Virus record (IMG/VR): IMGVR_UViG_3300022935_000028
Span: 1 to 50,597 of that record
Source: a virus
Length of the DNA: 50,597 nucleotides
Direction: 5' to 3' (one strand)
This document shows, in pieces, positions 31,793-39,806 of this stretch. Numbering within the stretch: position 1 is the stretch's first letter; each line of letters begins with the position of its first letter. The notes beneath the pieces were generated by a model. The model ran no database searches and was not told the origin of the DNA. It worked only from the letters and a program-made list of their open reading frames with translations. The position numbers and the translations under genes were made by a program.

Positions 31793-32563
31793 TTAGCTAA
31801 CCACCGGGTAATAAATCATAACTAAACCACCTGCTCCAGCTGCGCCGCAAGCAAGAGTGTTGTTGTGAGTTCCTGCTGTTGCGCCACCGCCGCCTGGGAA
31901 AGCTGCGTAGCCGCCATAGTCACAACCAGCACATCCTGAAGCTGAACCTGAACAACCGTTTTTAGTTACTCTGCCGCCTGTAGGGGTAAATGGTGCGCTT
32001 GGCATAATTTGCCAAGATTGTGAAGAGCAAAAAGTATTTCCCTTTGCTGCTCCAGCTGATCCGCAAATACCCATTCCTCCGCACCAACTACCGCATTGAC
32101 AGTTTTGTCTGCCGCCGCAGCCGTCGCCTATCATAAACCAACAACAAGCACCGCCACAGACGCCGCCGCTTGCACAAGCCTGCACTGCGCCACCATTTAT
32201 TGAAACAAAACTGGGATATCCTGCACAGCCCCAGCATTTACAAGTGCTACAGTTAGTTGTTCCTGCAGCACATATAGTGTAGCTTTCGCCGCCGTCTCCG
32301 GACAATCCTGTGATAAATTTTCTTGAATACGAACCTGCGCCACCTGGCCAGCCACCCATACAGCAACAAGCACCAGAGCCTCCTCCGCCGCCTCCCCATA
32401 TTTCTACAGCAAACCAGGAAACACCTTGAGGTACAGTCCATAGACAGCAGGATCCGCCATTTTCAGCAGTTGTTGTATTAGTATTATAAACATTTAGAAT
32501 GTCATAATTTACTGTTCCGCCTACTCCTGCGCCGTATTCAAATAATGCTCTAAGTCCTGCCAT
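31793..32563 (-). CDS. Cys- and Gly-rich adhesin-like protein 2
   Basis: 256 residues, about 24 cysteines. It has the same plan as its neighbour: NGGSCCLWTVPQGVSWFAV then EIWGGGGGGSGACCC, a Cys-rich middle (NCSTCKCWGCAGYPSF, DGCGGRQNCQCGSWCGG) and a C-terminal FPGGGGATAG...CGAAGAGGLVMIYYP. The shared opening, FPGGGG loop and final GAGG-(hydrophobic) strand show common origin with 31018-31782, while the middle differs, as expected if this part contacts variable receptors. The SD is GAGGGA. It lies between the assembly-type gene at 32568 (five-base gap) and paralogue 1, so the group looks like one expression unit. Role inferred from glycine-rich adhesin resemblance; no enzyme motif is present. 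Confidence 0.85.
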   Translation of the reverse strand: MAGLRALFEYGAGVGGTVNYDILNVYNTNTTTAENGGSCCLWTVPQGVSWFAVEIWGGGGGGSGACCCMGGWPGGAGSYSRKFITGLSGDGGESYTICAAGTTNCSTCKCWGCAGYPSFVSINGGAVQACASGGVCGGACCWFMIGDGCGGRQNCQCGSWCGGMGICGSAGAAKGNTFCSSQSWQIMPSAPFTPTGGRVTKNGCSGSASGCAGCDYGGYAAFPGGGGATAGTHNNTLACGAAGAGGLVMIYYPVVS

Positions 32564-32567
32564 TTTA

Positions 32568-33224
32568 TTATCCCTCTTCCGGTGTTAAAGGAAAATATAT
32601 CTTCCACGCTTCAACTTCGTCCGCAGTTCCGTATCCATAAGTTGCAGGCAAATCACGCAATGATTGTCTGTAATCAATCCAAGGTTGCTTAACTGCATCT
32701 GGCATATCTGGCGATATTTTTCCATCACTTGCTGTTAAAGCATTATTGCGCTTTTCTATTGCCCAAGTCCAATCATATGGTGCTTGTACCAAGTCTGGGG
32801 TGTTCCAACTTGCGTTTGCTATATCATATGTTAAAGAATCTCTTTCATATGTTTGATCTACTTCTGTTATAGTATTGTATTCTAAAACGTGACCGCAGGG
32901 TAAAGTTTCTTGTGTAGTAGTTTGTCCGTCTACACTTACATTTGCAGCAAATACTAAACTCATTACTAACGGATCATCCGCTGCTACTATTTCTACTTTA
33001 GTGGTTCCTACTGGAGTAGGAACTTCTGCACCATTATCTACTGTAGTTAATGGTGGTGAACAAGAAGATATAACTCCTGTATCTGTATCTACAAATATCC
33101 AGCATCTATCCGGACCTGTATATGTTGCTGTAGCTGTTTTATTTTGACTCATTGACTGACTATACATACTGTCAGCGATATTATAAGTAAAATTTACTGT
33201 TACTTCTGTAATTGGACTTGGCAT
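32568..33224 (-). CDS. tail-fibre-assembly / tail chaperone-type protein
   Basis: 218 residues. The C-terminal 80 residues show the common phage tail-assembly-chaperone line: RNNALTASDG, PDAVKQPWIDYRQSLRDLP, ATYG and EAWKIYFPLTPEEG. The N-terminal part is beta-rich with two Cys in VISSCSPP and LPCGHV. It lies between two of the Cys/Gly-rich adhesin genes and is a shorter relative of the protein at 30113, so it probably helps fold, trimerise or attach those adhesins. In T-even phages the fibre-tip gene and its chaperone sit side by side, which fits. SD AGAGGAA before ATG. Family membership is inferred from the C-terminal pattern. Confidence 0.82.
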   Translation of the reverse strand: MPSPITEVTVNFTYNIADSMYSQSMSQNKTATATYTGPDRCWIFVDTDTGVISSCSPPLTTVDNGAEVPTPVGTTKVEIVAADDPLVMSLVFAANVSVDGQTTTQETLPCGHVLEYNTITEVDQTYERDSLTYDIANASWNTPDLVQAPYDWTWAIEKRNNALTASDGKISPDMPDAVKQPWIDYRQSLRDLPATYGYGTADEVEAWKIYFPLTPEEG

Positions 33225-33235
33225 TTTCTTTCCTC

Positions 33236-33985
33236 TTATGTATATGTTACTTTAACAAAACCGCCCTGACCGTGGGTACCATAGCAGTATCCTCCGCCAC
33301 AAGCAACGGCGTGCATACCTGAACCACTTGGCCAAGATGCGCAAGATGGATCTAAGTTTTCACCAGTTCTTGACATCTGCGTACACTGATCGTTAGTCCA
33401 GCGTCCTGTTTGAGCGCCGCTATTTCTATATGTTATTAGGGCTTGTCTGCAAAAGTTGTTATTTAATATTGTTCCACCACCGCCCGGCATTACAACATCG
33501 CCTAAGCCGCAGCTTGATAAAATCCCCCAGCAACACGCTTGTCCGGCACAGTGTTGTCCTCTAGACATTTGTATGCATCCGCCAGTGCCTCCTGGTGCAC
33601 ACGCAATTGTTGAACCGCCGCCGGAAACGTCAATTACATAGGATGGAAACGCTTGGCTTGTAATTCCGCAGCAACAACCACAACATCCTGAGCCTCCTGA
33701 GCATATACAAAATACACACCCTTCTGCAATATCTACTGTCTTAATTGCGTAAGATCCGCTAGTAGGCATAACTCCTGCACGTTCACAGCATCTTGCACCA
33801 GGTCCGTCGCCACCAGCACCCCACAGTTCAAAGGTTGCTTTTGTAATTCCAGCAGGTACAGTCCAGGAATAGCCGCAGCCTCCATTTTGTGTGCCTTTAC
33901 CTGTATGTCTTACAAAGAAAACCCTATTTGGATTACCTATACTCGGCGGTGATAAATCTGATAAAAGTGAACGTAAACTTGGCAT
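33236..33985 (-). CDS. Cys- and Gly-rich adhesin-like protein 3
   Basis: 249 residues, about 22 cysteines. It has the same opening (NGGCGYSWTVPAGITKATF, ELWGAGGDGPGARCC) followed by the Cys cluster CVFCICSGGSGCCGCCCG, a glycine-rich middle (GGTGGCIQMSRGQHCAGQACC, MPGGGGTI) and a C-terminal GQGGFVKVTY strand. The N-terminus (MPSLRSLLSDLSPPSIGNPN) differs from the other two and may be its attachment part. It is the first of the three paralogues in transcription order, two bases after the small beta protein gene at 33987, with AGGAAG before ATG. A fibre-tip or baseplate adhesin is the best guess. Confidence 0.85.
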   Translation of the reverse strand: MPSLRSLLSDLSPPSIGNPNRVFFVRHTGKGTQNGGCGYSWTVPAGITKATFELWGAGGDGPGARCCERAGVMPTSGSYAIKTVDIAEGCVFCICSGGSGCCGCCCGITSQAFPSYVIDVSGGGSTIACAPGGTGGCIQMSRGQHCAGQACCWGILSSCGLGDVVMPGGGGTILNNNFCRQALITYRNSGAQTGRWTNDQCTQMSRTGENLDPSCASWPSGSGMHAVACGGGYCYGTHGQGGFVKVTYT

Positions 33986-33986
33986 A

Positions 33987-34325
33987 TTAACTTCCTGCTA
34001 TAACCCAACCGTTTGAGACGTCAGCGTATACAAGTATTGGACACGCATTATTAATGTCAATTGTTAAATTGTCTGCTGCCCCTTGTATGTTTGCGCCGTT
34101 TCTTGCAACAGTGATTGCTGAACTGCCAGCATTCCCGCCGACATCTATAATTTGTACTGTGTCGCCTGCTTGTAATGAGCCGCCATCAGCAGTAGTGTTT
34201 GGCAGTGTTACCGTTATGCCGCCTGCTGTACAAAGTACTCTGTCATTAACACTAGCATTATAACTAACTGCTGTAGTGACAGTGCTAGTTGAATAAGTTA
34301 GTGTATTTGTAATATATCTTCCCAT
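33987..34325 (-). CDS. small beta-rich virion protein
   Basis: 112 residues. After a Thr/Ser-rich lead comes the pattern VLCTAGGITVTLPNTTADGG, then QAGDTVQIIDVGGNAG, ITVARNGANIQG and a final LVYADVSNGWVIAGS. This series of short strands with NG and GG turns is typical of small fibre or capsid-decoration domains found at the ends of phage fibre proteins; here it stands alone. No catalytic motif is visible. A CATAAATA site lies 23 bases before ATG with AAGGAA between, so it heads the transcript carrying the three Cys-rich proteins and may be their mounting piece. Confidence 0.8.
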   Translation of the reverse strand: MGRYITNTLTYSTSTVTTAVSYNASVNDRVLCTAGGITVTLPNTTADGGSLQAGDTVQIIDVGGNAGSSAITVARNGANIQGAADNLTIDINNACPILVYADVSNGWVIAGS

Positions 34326-34348
34326 AACCGTTTGTTCCTTTGTCTATG

Positions 34349-34356
34349 TATTTATG
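34349..34356 (-). promoter_or_regulatory. late promoter octamer CATAAATA for the adhesin block
   Basis: CATAAATA on the minus strand, one mismatch from consensus, 23 bases before the ATG at 34325, overlapping the stop of the preceding gene. Confidence 0.55.
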
Positions 34357-34669
34357 CTGTTGTTTCAATTCCGAAAGCAACTACGCTTACGTTTGCTTGC
34401 GAAGATTGAACAACTATTTTTTGTGTTGCTGCTAAAACTATACCTGTTCTTTCTAGAACATTTTTTGGTAAAAGTTCTGTTTGATATTCGATGAATTCAC
34501 CGTTTGTGGGCGTATCTAAATCAGCAATCGCAAGATTAATTGTTGTCGGTTGTGAGCCTCTATTTACAATATTTACGCTCGCCACAGTATACGTTGATGC
34601 TGGGCAAGTATAGACAGTTGTATTTGTTGCTGCTGAAAGATCTTCGCCTGCTAGTCTACCTGTGGCCAT
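34352..34669 (-). CDS. small beta-rich virion protein
   Basis: 105 residues, MATGRLAGEDLSAATNTTVY. The middle VASVNIVNRGSQPTTINLAI and the later LPKNVLERTGIVLAATQKIV then VSVVAFGIE form a plausible small beta sandwich. The 109-residue protein at 45376 has a comparable sequence of strands (GMTLANLTDFMVYANVMI, MIPPNSTLHALAPAEKLIL), so the two may be distant relatives. It follows the 1694-residue gene by 15 bases with GGAG before ATG, hence same transcript. A minor fibre or baseplate protein is likely; nothing more specific can be said. Confidence 0.8.
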   Translation of the reverse strand: MATGRLAGEDLSAATNTTVYTCPASTYTVASVNIVNRGSQPTTINLAIADLDTPTNGEFIEYQTELLPKNVLERTGIVLAATQKIVVQSSQANVSVVAFGIETTA

Positions 34670-34684
34670 TTTTGCTTATCTCCA

Positions 34685-37600
34685 TTATTGTTGTAAAAAG
34701 TAATTCAGTGCTACTGGACTTCCGCCAATGCCACCTGTGTAATTTACTTTTTGTAATATATTTATCTGGCTGCCTGTCGTTGTTGTAATTTCCTGTCCTG
34801 ATATATAAATTGAGCCTGCTGTAATACTGTTAACATTTAGTTCGCCTGCGCCGCCGCCAATTTGTGAAGCAATGTATGTTTTAATTGCTTTTTGTGTAGG
34901 CACAATGTTATCTGAATTAGCAGTAAATGTTCCGTCTACGCTAAATTCTGTAATAGTTGCACCGGTACCTCCTAGTTCAAGTTGTCCAAGTGTTAGTTCT
35001 TGTAGTCCTGAAATATTAAACGCATCAGCATTTAGAGTTGCAATACCTGTACTCTGTTCAACATTAAACAATCTACCAACTCTAAAGTTACCGTCTTGGT
35101 CCGTTGAAGTATAGAATACTCTTCCGCCGCCGCCAGTTCGTATTTCATCATTTGGATCTGGAGCGATAGACGGTGATCCAGGATAGTTTGTACTTGCAAA
35201 ATTACCAGTACCTATGTCTAGGAAGTCGTGTCCTGTTAGACGTACTTGTGAGTATCTAATACGCATTTCAAAATCTGTATCGTGCGGTGGAGCATCTGTT
35301 GTTGAAATTTCTGGACTAATTTGTAATTGAGCATCGTAAGGGCCAGTTCCTGATAAATCTCTAACTGTTACAAGTTTAAAGTATTCTCCAGGTAAATGAT
35401 CAAATGTAACATTAGAACCTGCATTCGGTTCATCTGATAGATTTGTTACTCTTAATAGTGTTCCTGGTTGATATCTATCCATATAACCGTCACCTGCAAT
35501 GTCAACACTTGCTGTAACCATTCCAGTACCTCTACTAGTCCAAGTAGGTTGTGTTAATACACCGTCACCTATTCTAACAGTATGAGGAGCATCCGCTGTG
35601 TTATTTGGGTCTACAAAAGTTAAAGCAGGTGCTGCTACGTAACCATTACCAGGATCATATATGGTTATTAAACTTATTTTTCCATCTTCTACAATTGCTC
35701 TACCTTTAGCAGTATCTGCATACAATCCTGACCCTGGAGGAGCAAAATCTAAGTAAGGTTCTATCGAATAGTTTGTAGTATCATCTAGTGTGCTTTCTAT
35801 AGCTGTTCCAGGAACAATATGATCCCATCCTGCACTTCCGTCACTGGCTTTGATTACTGTTGCTATTTTTGTGCCAGCGTTATATGTATCAATCAGTGCA
35901 TATTGACCTGCGCCTCTTCCTGAGGTTAAGTAGATGACCATACCTATATATTGAGAACTCAATCTTGAATCAGTGTTAGATATAGTAATAGAAGTTGTGT
36001 TACCTTGTTGCGCAACATTTTCTGCTGTAATATAATCTGCTCCGCCAAAATCATCTGCAGGGTCAGTTAGTCTAACTTCAAAAACGCCACCATTTACAAT
36101 ATTTGCATTAGCAATAGATGCGCCAAACCCTTCGCCTGTGACTGTGAATCTTGTTGCATCGCCAACTGTAGCTATGTCAAATGTTAGATCCGGAGCGCCA
36201 CCGCCGCCGAGACTACTATCTGCTATTGTAATAGTATCGCCCTGAGTATGACCTGAGCCGCCTTTTTCAACACTTACTGTTGCATTACCTGCATCATCTA
36301 CAATAACCTTAAATATCTGTCCTATGCCTGAACCGCTTGTTGTTCCGGAAAGATTGTAATATGTTCCTTGTGTTCTATTTACATTTGCAGCACTTATGTT
36401 TTCTACAGTTAGCAATGCATCTGTTGCTGTAGTATAATCTTGCCCTGCATTAATATATTCAAAAGCTAATATTTCGTTTCCGTCAGTAAATACTCTTTGC
36501 ACAGTTGCGTCAAAATATTGATTAGTAACTTTTCCTGTAATTGGTACTTCGGTTATATCAACACCTTCTGCTACAGTACCAAAATTACCATAAGAAGAGT
36601 TACCATTAGTTGCACGAATCTTACCGCCATTTTCTGCTAGATATCCAATGTGAGCATAGTAAGAGAATACTGAAACAAGTTCTGTTCTACCTAAGTTTGT
36701 ACACCATACTCCAATACCATCTGAACATATTTGTGTAAAGTCGTTAGCAACAATAGAGTCATTACCTCCGTCGTGCAAGTCTCCATCAATTTTACAACCT
36801 ATACAGCCTGTACCAAATGTTGAAACGTTTTGGACGTATGGAGATTTGTTTATAATCCATACATTTTCGTCTGCTGGACCCCAACCTGGATCAAGACTTA
36901 CGAATGCGCCTGCTGTCGGACGCTTAGTTCCATATTGATTATCTGTACTTAATGTACCTGTTAATCCTGCAACTGTGCAGTTTCGTAAACCTGTGCCGTT
37001 GCGCATATAGAACATATCTTCTGTTAATGATCCGCTGACAGCATTAACGTAATAACGAGCATACAGAAGTGATTTATAATTACCGGTGTAAATCAAGTCA
37101 TTTTTAATTGCATCTATGTATCTGTGAATATCTCTTTCACATTTTGCAACATTATATACATATGCAGGATATGTTGCTGCAATATATGCTGTTACTTCTG
37201 CAACTAAAAAGTCTCTGTTTGCTTCTAAAACTTCTACAGCATACGTATAATCAGTTGATGTTACCGGGTCATTTGATCCAGTAGTTGCAGGAACTGTTGA
37301 GTCGCCGGTTGCACCATTTACACCATAATCGATATAATCATAAATTTGCTGCCATAATTCTGCTGCGTCTGTTCCTGCTTGAGCAGAGCCTGCTGGACGT
37401 GAAGTAACCTGGCTTACTGCGTTACCTGCACTTGCAGTGACAGCAACGTTAGTAATAACATCACTTGTAATTGCTTGTAATCTTGAAATAGCATCTAATG
37501 TATAAGGAGTGTCTGCACTGTCAACTAAAACTCCTGCTGGAGTAATTCTTGTTGAGCGTAATTCATCTCCAACAACTGCTGTATTTTCAGGAACAATAAT

Positions 37601-39769
37601 AGGAAGAACTTCTTCAAATTCTCCAGTTTTTACAAAAATTGTGTTTTGTGGTTTTTTCTCAGCTATTACATTATCTGTATTACCTGCTGTAATTGCTCCT
37701 GTAATAATGTTTACAAGTGATTCTAATGTTGACTGTGCATCAGTTTCCTCTGTATAAGTTGAATCTATAACTTGAGTTATTGGAGCTCCTACTGCGTTTA
37801 GTGTTTGATAATTATTTGCAGGTGCTAGATTAGTAAGAACTGCATCTGCAACAGTTTTAATATAGTTCAATCCGTCTGCTGTTTCTGTTGCATTGTCTGC
37901 TAGATATGTTTGTCCATCTGTACTGAAGTAAGAAATAGCTGCATCTCTTGAACGTTCGTTACCACCGTGTGATAAATCCCAAATTAGTGCATCTACAACC
38001 TGTCCTACATCTCTACGACAAGTTTCTTTAGTATAGACTAGTGCAGGATATGTGTTATCAATATATTCTACAACTTCTGCTTGAATAAATGATCTATTTT
38101 TTTCTAATAGATTTTTTGCATTATATCTAATAGCACCCATTTGAACTTGTTCTGTTGCGTAACGCACAGTTTTCCAAGGTCTATCAAGTGTTACACCATA
38201 ACTAGGTGCTGCTTCGTCTATACCGCCATTTAATTCAACATAAAATACATTATTAATTGCACCGAAGTTTGTCCATTCAGGTGCTGTGCCTAAATCATTA
38301 ACTTTAAGAACCTGACCCGGTGTTCCTATTCCTAATCTTGTAGGACCCGAACCGCTAAAGTAAACAATATCACCTTCAGTAGTAAGGTTGCCGCTTTCAG
38401 CACCACCTGTCAATAAGTTCCAGTTTGTACCTGTTACATCTTGATCAGGTCTGTTTTGTGCTGTAATTTCATCTGATACGTGTGCATAGACACAAATGTA
38501 AGAATTAACTCCGTAGTTTACTGCATCGCCTGCATCATAAAATGTTGCATCAGCCCAGTCACCTTTCCATTCAACACCTTCATTTAAGCGTTGCCAGTAA
38601 TTTGCCCAGTTAGGATAGTTGTCTAAATCATTTGGACGTTGATCAGTGTGTTTTAAAATACACAAGTAAGTGTAGCCACCGAGACGCACTACATCACCTT
38701 CAATGTATTCTCTGTTTGTACTATCGTCTTCGTAATCTCCGATAAAACGGAAACCAGTTGTAAATAATGCCCATTGAGTAGGATTATCACTAGGCTTGTA
38801 TGCAATGTTATTAATTATTGCAACATATGAATAACCTCCATACGTAACAAAATCACCTGGTTGATAATTTACTTGCGGGTTCCAACTATCTTGGAATTCT
38901 AATGCTTCTACAAATTGAGCCCAATTAGCTTCGTCAGCTGCTAAATTTGTTGCACTAGAAGTATGTTGTGTAGTACAGATCCAAATGCCACTTCCATATT
39001 TTACAAGATCATTTATTCTGTATCTTGTGTTTTGTGTCCAAATAGATCTATATTCAATTCCTTTGTGTAAGTAATCCCATTTTGCTTGGTCTACTTCTAA
39101 TCCATCTGTAATATTACCTGCAGAAGTATGACCTTCGTTACAAACGTATAATGTGCCACCATATCTAACAATATCGTTAACACGATATCTTACCGATGTA
39201 TTCCAGTCGTCAGTCCAATAAAAGCCTTCTGAGAAAATATCCCATTTTGCTTGATCTACTTCTAGGCCATCTGCGTTTGTAGAAGCACTTGTATGGTCTT
39301 CAGTACAAAGATAAATTGTACCATTATATTTTACAATATCATTTATTTTATATCTTGTATCTGTGTTCCAATTTGCCTTATAGTCAAATCCTTCTGCAAA
39401 TAAGTCCCATTTTGCAATATCGTCTCTAACACCTGGAGTAGTTGTACCTAAACCTTCTAAACCTTCAGCAACTGATGATGCACTTGTGTGAGCGGTATTT
39501 GCAACATAAAGATAACCACCATACTTAACAATATCACTTACTTTATAGTAAGTGTCAGTTTGCCAGTCACCCTTCCACTCAATACCATCTGATATTTTGT
39601 TCCAATATTCTGATTGGTTAGTTGTAAATAATGCCGGAGCTGTATGGCCAGCGATACAAACATATGTGTTACCGCCATTACGAACAATATCATCTTTGTA
39701 GTAGACTGTAGAAGAGGTCCAGCTACCCTTCCAAATAAATCTAATTCTACCTAACTTAAACTCTGCCAT
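34685..39769 (-). CDS. giant modular virion protein with CBM-like repeats (1694 residues)
   Basis: Part order: start MAEFKLGRIRFIWKGSW; eight tandem repeats (residues about 10-465) of the form W...T.Y...D.V.YGG..Y.C...HTS......W, resembling the CBM5/12 chitin-binding fold; a segment NVFYVELNGG...RPWKTVRYATE opening a beta-helix-like region that includes two helical C.RD(V/I) segments; NTIFVKTGEFEEVLPIIVPEN and GDLHDGGNDSIVANDFTQIC rungs; one GSGH/LGG fibre repeat; then a conserved C-terminal module (VRLTGHDFLDIGTGN, GRVFYTSTDQDGNFRVG, DNIVPTQKAIKTYI). It is a paralogue of the next gene upstream, sharing start, repeats and C-terminal module. GGAG precedes ATG; a CATAAATA site lies 23 bases upstream. 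Probably a long fibre or baseplate spike that binds surface glycans. Confidence 0.88.
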   Translation of the reverse strand: MAEFKLGRIRFIWKGSWTSSTVYYKDDIVRNGGNTYVCIAGHTAPALFTTNQSEYWNKISDGIEWKGDWQTDTYYKVSDIVKYGGYLYVANTAHTSASSVAEGLEGLGTTTPGVRDDIAKWDLFAEGFDYKANWNTDTRYKINDIVKYNGTIYLCTEDHTSASTNADGLEVDQAKWDIFSEGFYWTDDWNTSVRYRVNDIVRYGGTLYVCNEGHTSAGNITDGLEVDQAKWDYLHKGIEYRSIWTQNTRYRINDLVKYGSGIWICTTQHTSSATNLAADEANWAQFVEALEFQDSWNPQVNYQPGDFVTYGGYSYVAIINNIAYKPSDNPTQWALFTTGFRFIGDYEDDSTNREYIEGDVVRLGGYTYLCILKHTDQRPNDLDNYPNWANYWQRLNEGVEWKGDWADATFYDAGDAVNYGVNSYICVYAHVSDEITAQNRPDQDVTGTNWNLLTGGAESGNLTTEGDIVYFSGSGPTRLGIGTPGQVLKVNDLGTAPEWTNFGAINNVFYVELNGGIDEAAPSYGVTLDRPWKTVRYATEQVQMGAIRYNAKNLLEKNRSFIQAEVVEYIDNTYPALVYTKETCRRDVGQVVDALIWDLSHGGNERSRDAAISYFSTDGQTYLADNATETADGLNYIKTVADAVLTNLAPANNYQTLNAVGAPITQVIDSTYTEETDAQSTLESLVNIITGAITAGNTDNVIAEKKPQNTIFVKTGEFEEVLPIIVPENTAVVGDELRSTRITPAGVLVDSADTPYTLDAISRLQAITSDVITNVAVTASAGNAVSQVTSRPAGSAQAGTDAAELWQQIYDYIDYGVNGATGDSTVPATTGSNDPVTSTDYTYAVEVLEANRDFLVAEVTAYIAATYPAYVYNVAKCERDIHRYIDAIKNDLIYTGNYKSLLYARYYVNAVSGSLTEDMFYMRNGTGLRNCTVAGLTGTLSTDNQYGTKRPTAGAFVSLDPGWGPADENVWIINKSPYVQNVSTFGTGCIGCKIDGDLHDGGNDSIVANDFTQICSDGIGVWCTNLGRTELVSVFSYYAHIGYLAENGGKIRATNGNSSYGNFGTVAEGVDITEVPITGKVTNQYFDATVQRVFTDGNEILAFEYINAGQDYTTATDALLTVENISAANVNRTQGTYYNLSGTTSGSGIGQIFKVIVDDAGNATVSVEKGGSGHTQGDTITIADSSLGGGGAPDLTFDIATVGDATRFTVTGEGFGASIANANIVNGGVFEVRLTDPADDFGGADYITAENVAQQGNTTSITISNTDSRLSSQYIGMVIYLTSGRGAGQYALIDTYNAGTKIATVIKASDGSAGWDHIVPGTAIESTLDDTTNYSIEPYLDFAPPGSGLYADTAKGRAIVEDGKISLITIYDPGNGYVAAPALTFVDPNNTADAPHTVRIGDGVLTQPTWTSRGTGMVTASVDIAGDGYMDRYQPGTLLRVTNLSDEPNAGSNVTFDHLPGEYFKLVTVRDLSGTGPYDAQLQISPEISTTDAPPHDTDFEMRIRYSQVRLTGHDFLDIGTGNFASTNYPGSPSIAPDPNDEIRTGGGGRVFYTSTDQDGNFRVGRLFNVEQSTGIATLNADAFNISGLQELTLGQLELGGTGATITEFSVDGTFTANSDNIVPTQKAIKTYIASQIGGGAGELNVNSITAGSIYISGQEITTTTGSQINILQKVNYTGGIGGSPVALNYFLQQ
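38375..39745 (-). repeat. eight CBM5/12-like protein repeats in the 1694-residue gene
   Basis: Each unit is about 50-65 codons: a (Y/F/W)-x-x-x-W start, a D-(I/V/F)-V-x-(Y/N)-G core, a Y-(V/I/L)-C strand, usually HTS, then W-x-x-(L/F/Y). The aromatic positions are conserved while loops vary. Units 6 and 7 have lost the standard HTS. Confidence 0.75.
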
Positions 39770-39792
39770 TTAAAAACTCCGCTTCTATAATG

Positions 39793-39800
39793 TATTTATG
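39793..39800 (-). promoter_or_regulatory. late promoter octamer CATAAATA for the 1694-residue gene
   Basis: CATAAATA on the minus strand, 23 bases before the ATG at 39769, with GGAG between. One mismatch from consensus. Confidence 0.6.
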
Positions 39801-39806
39801 CATTTC

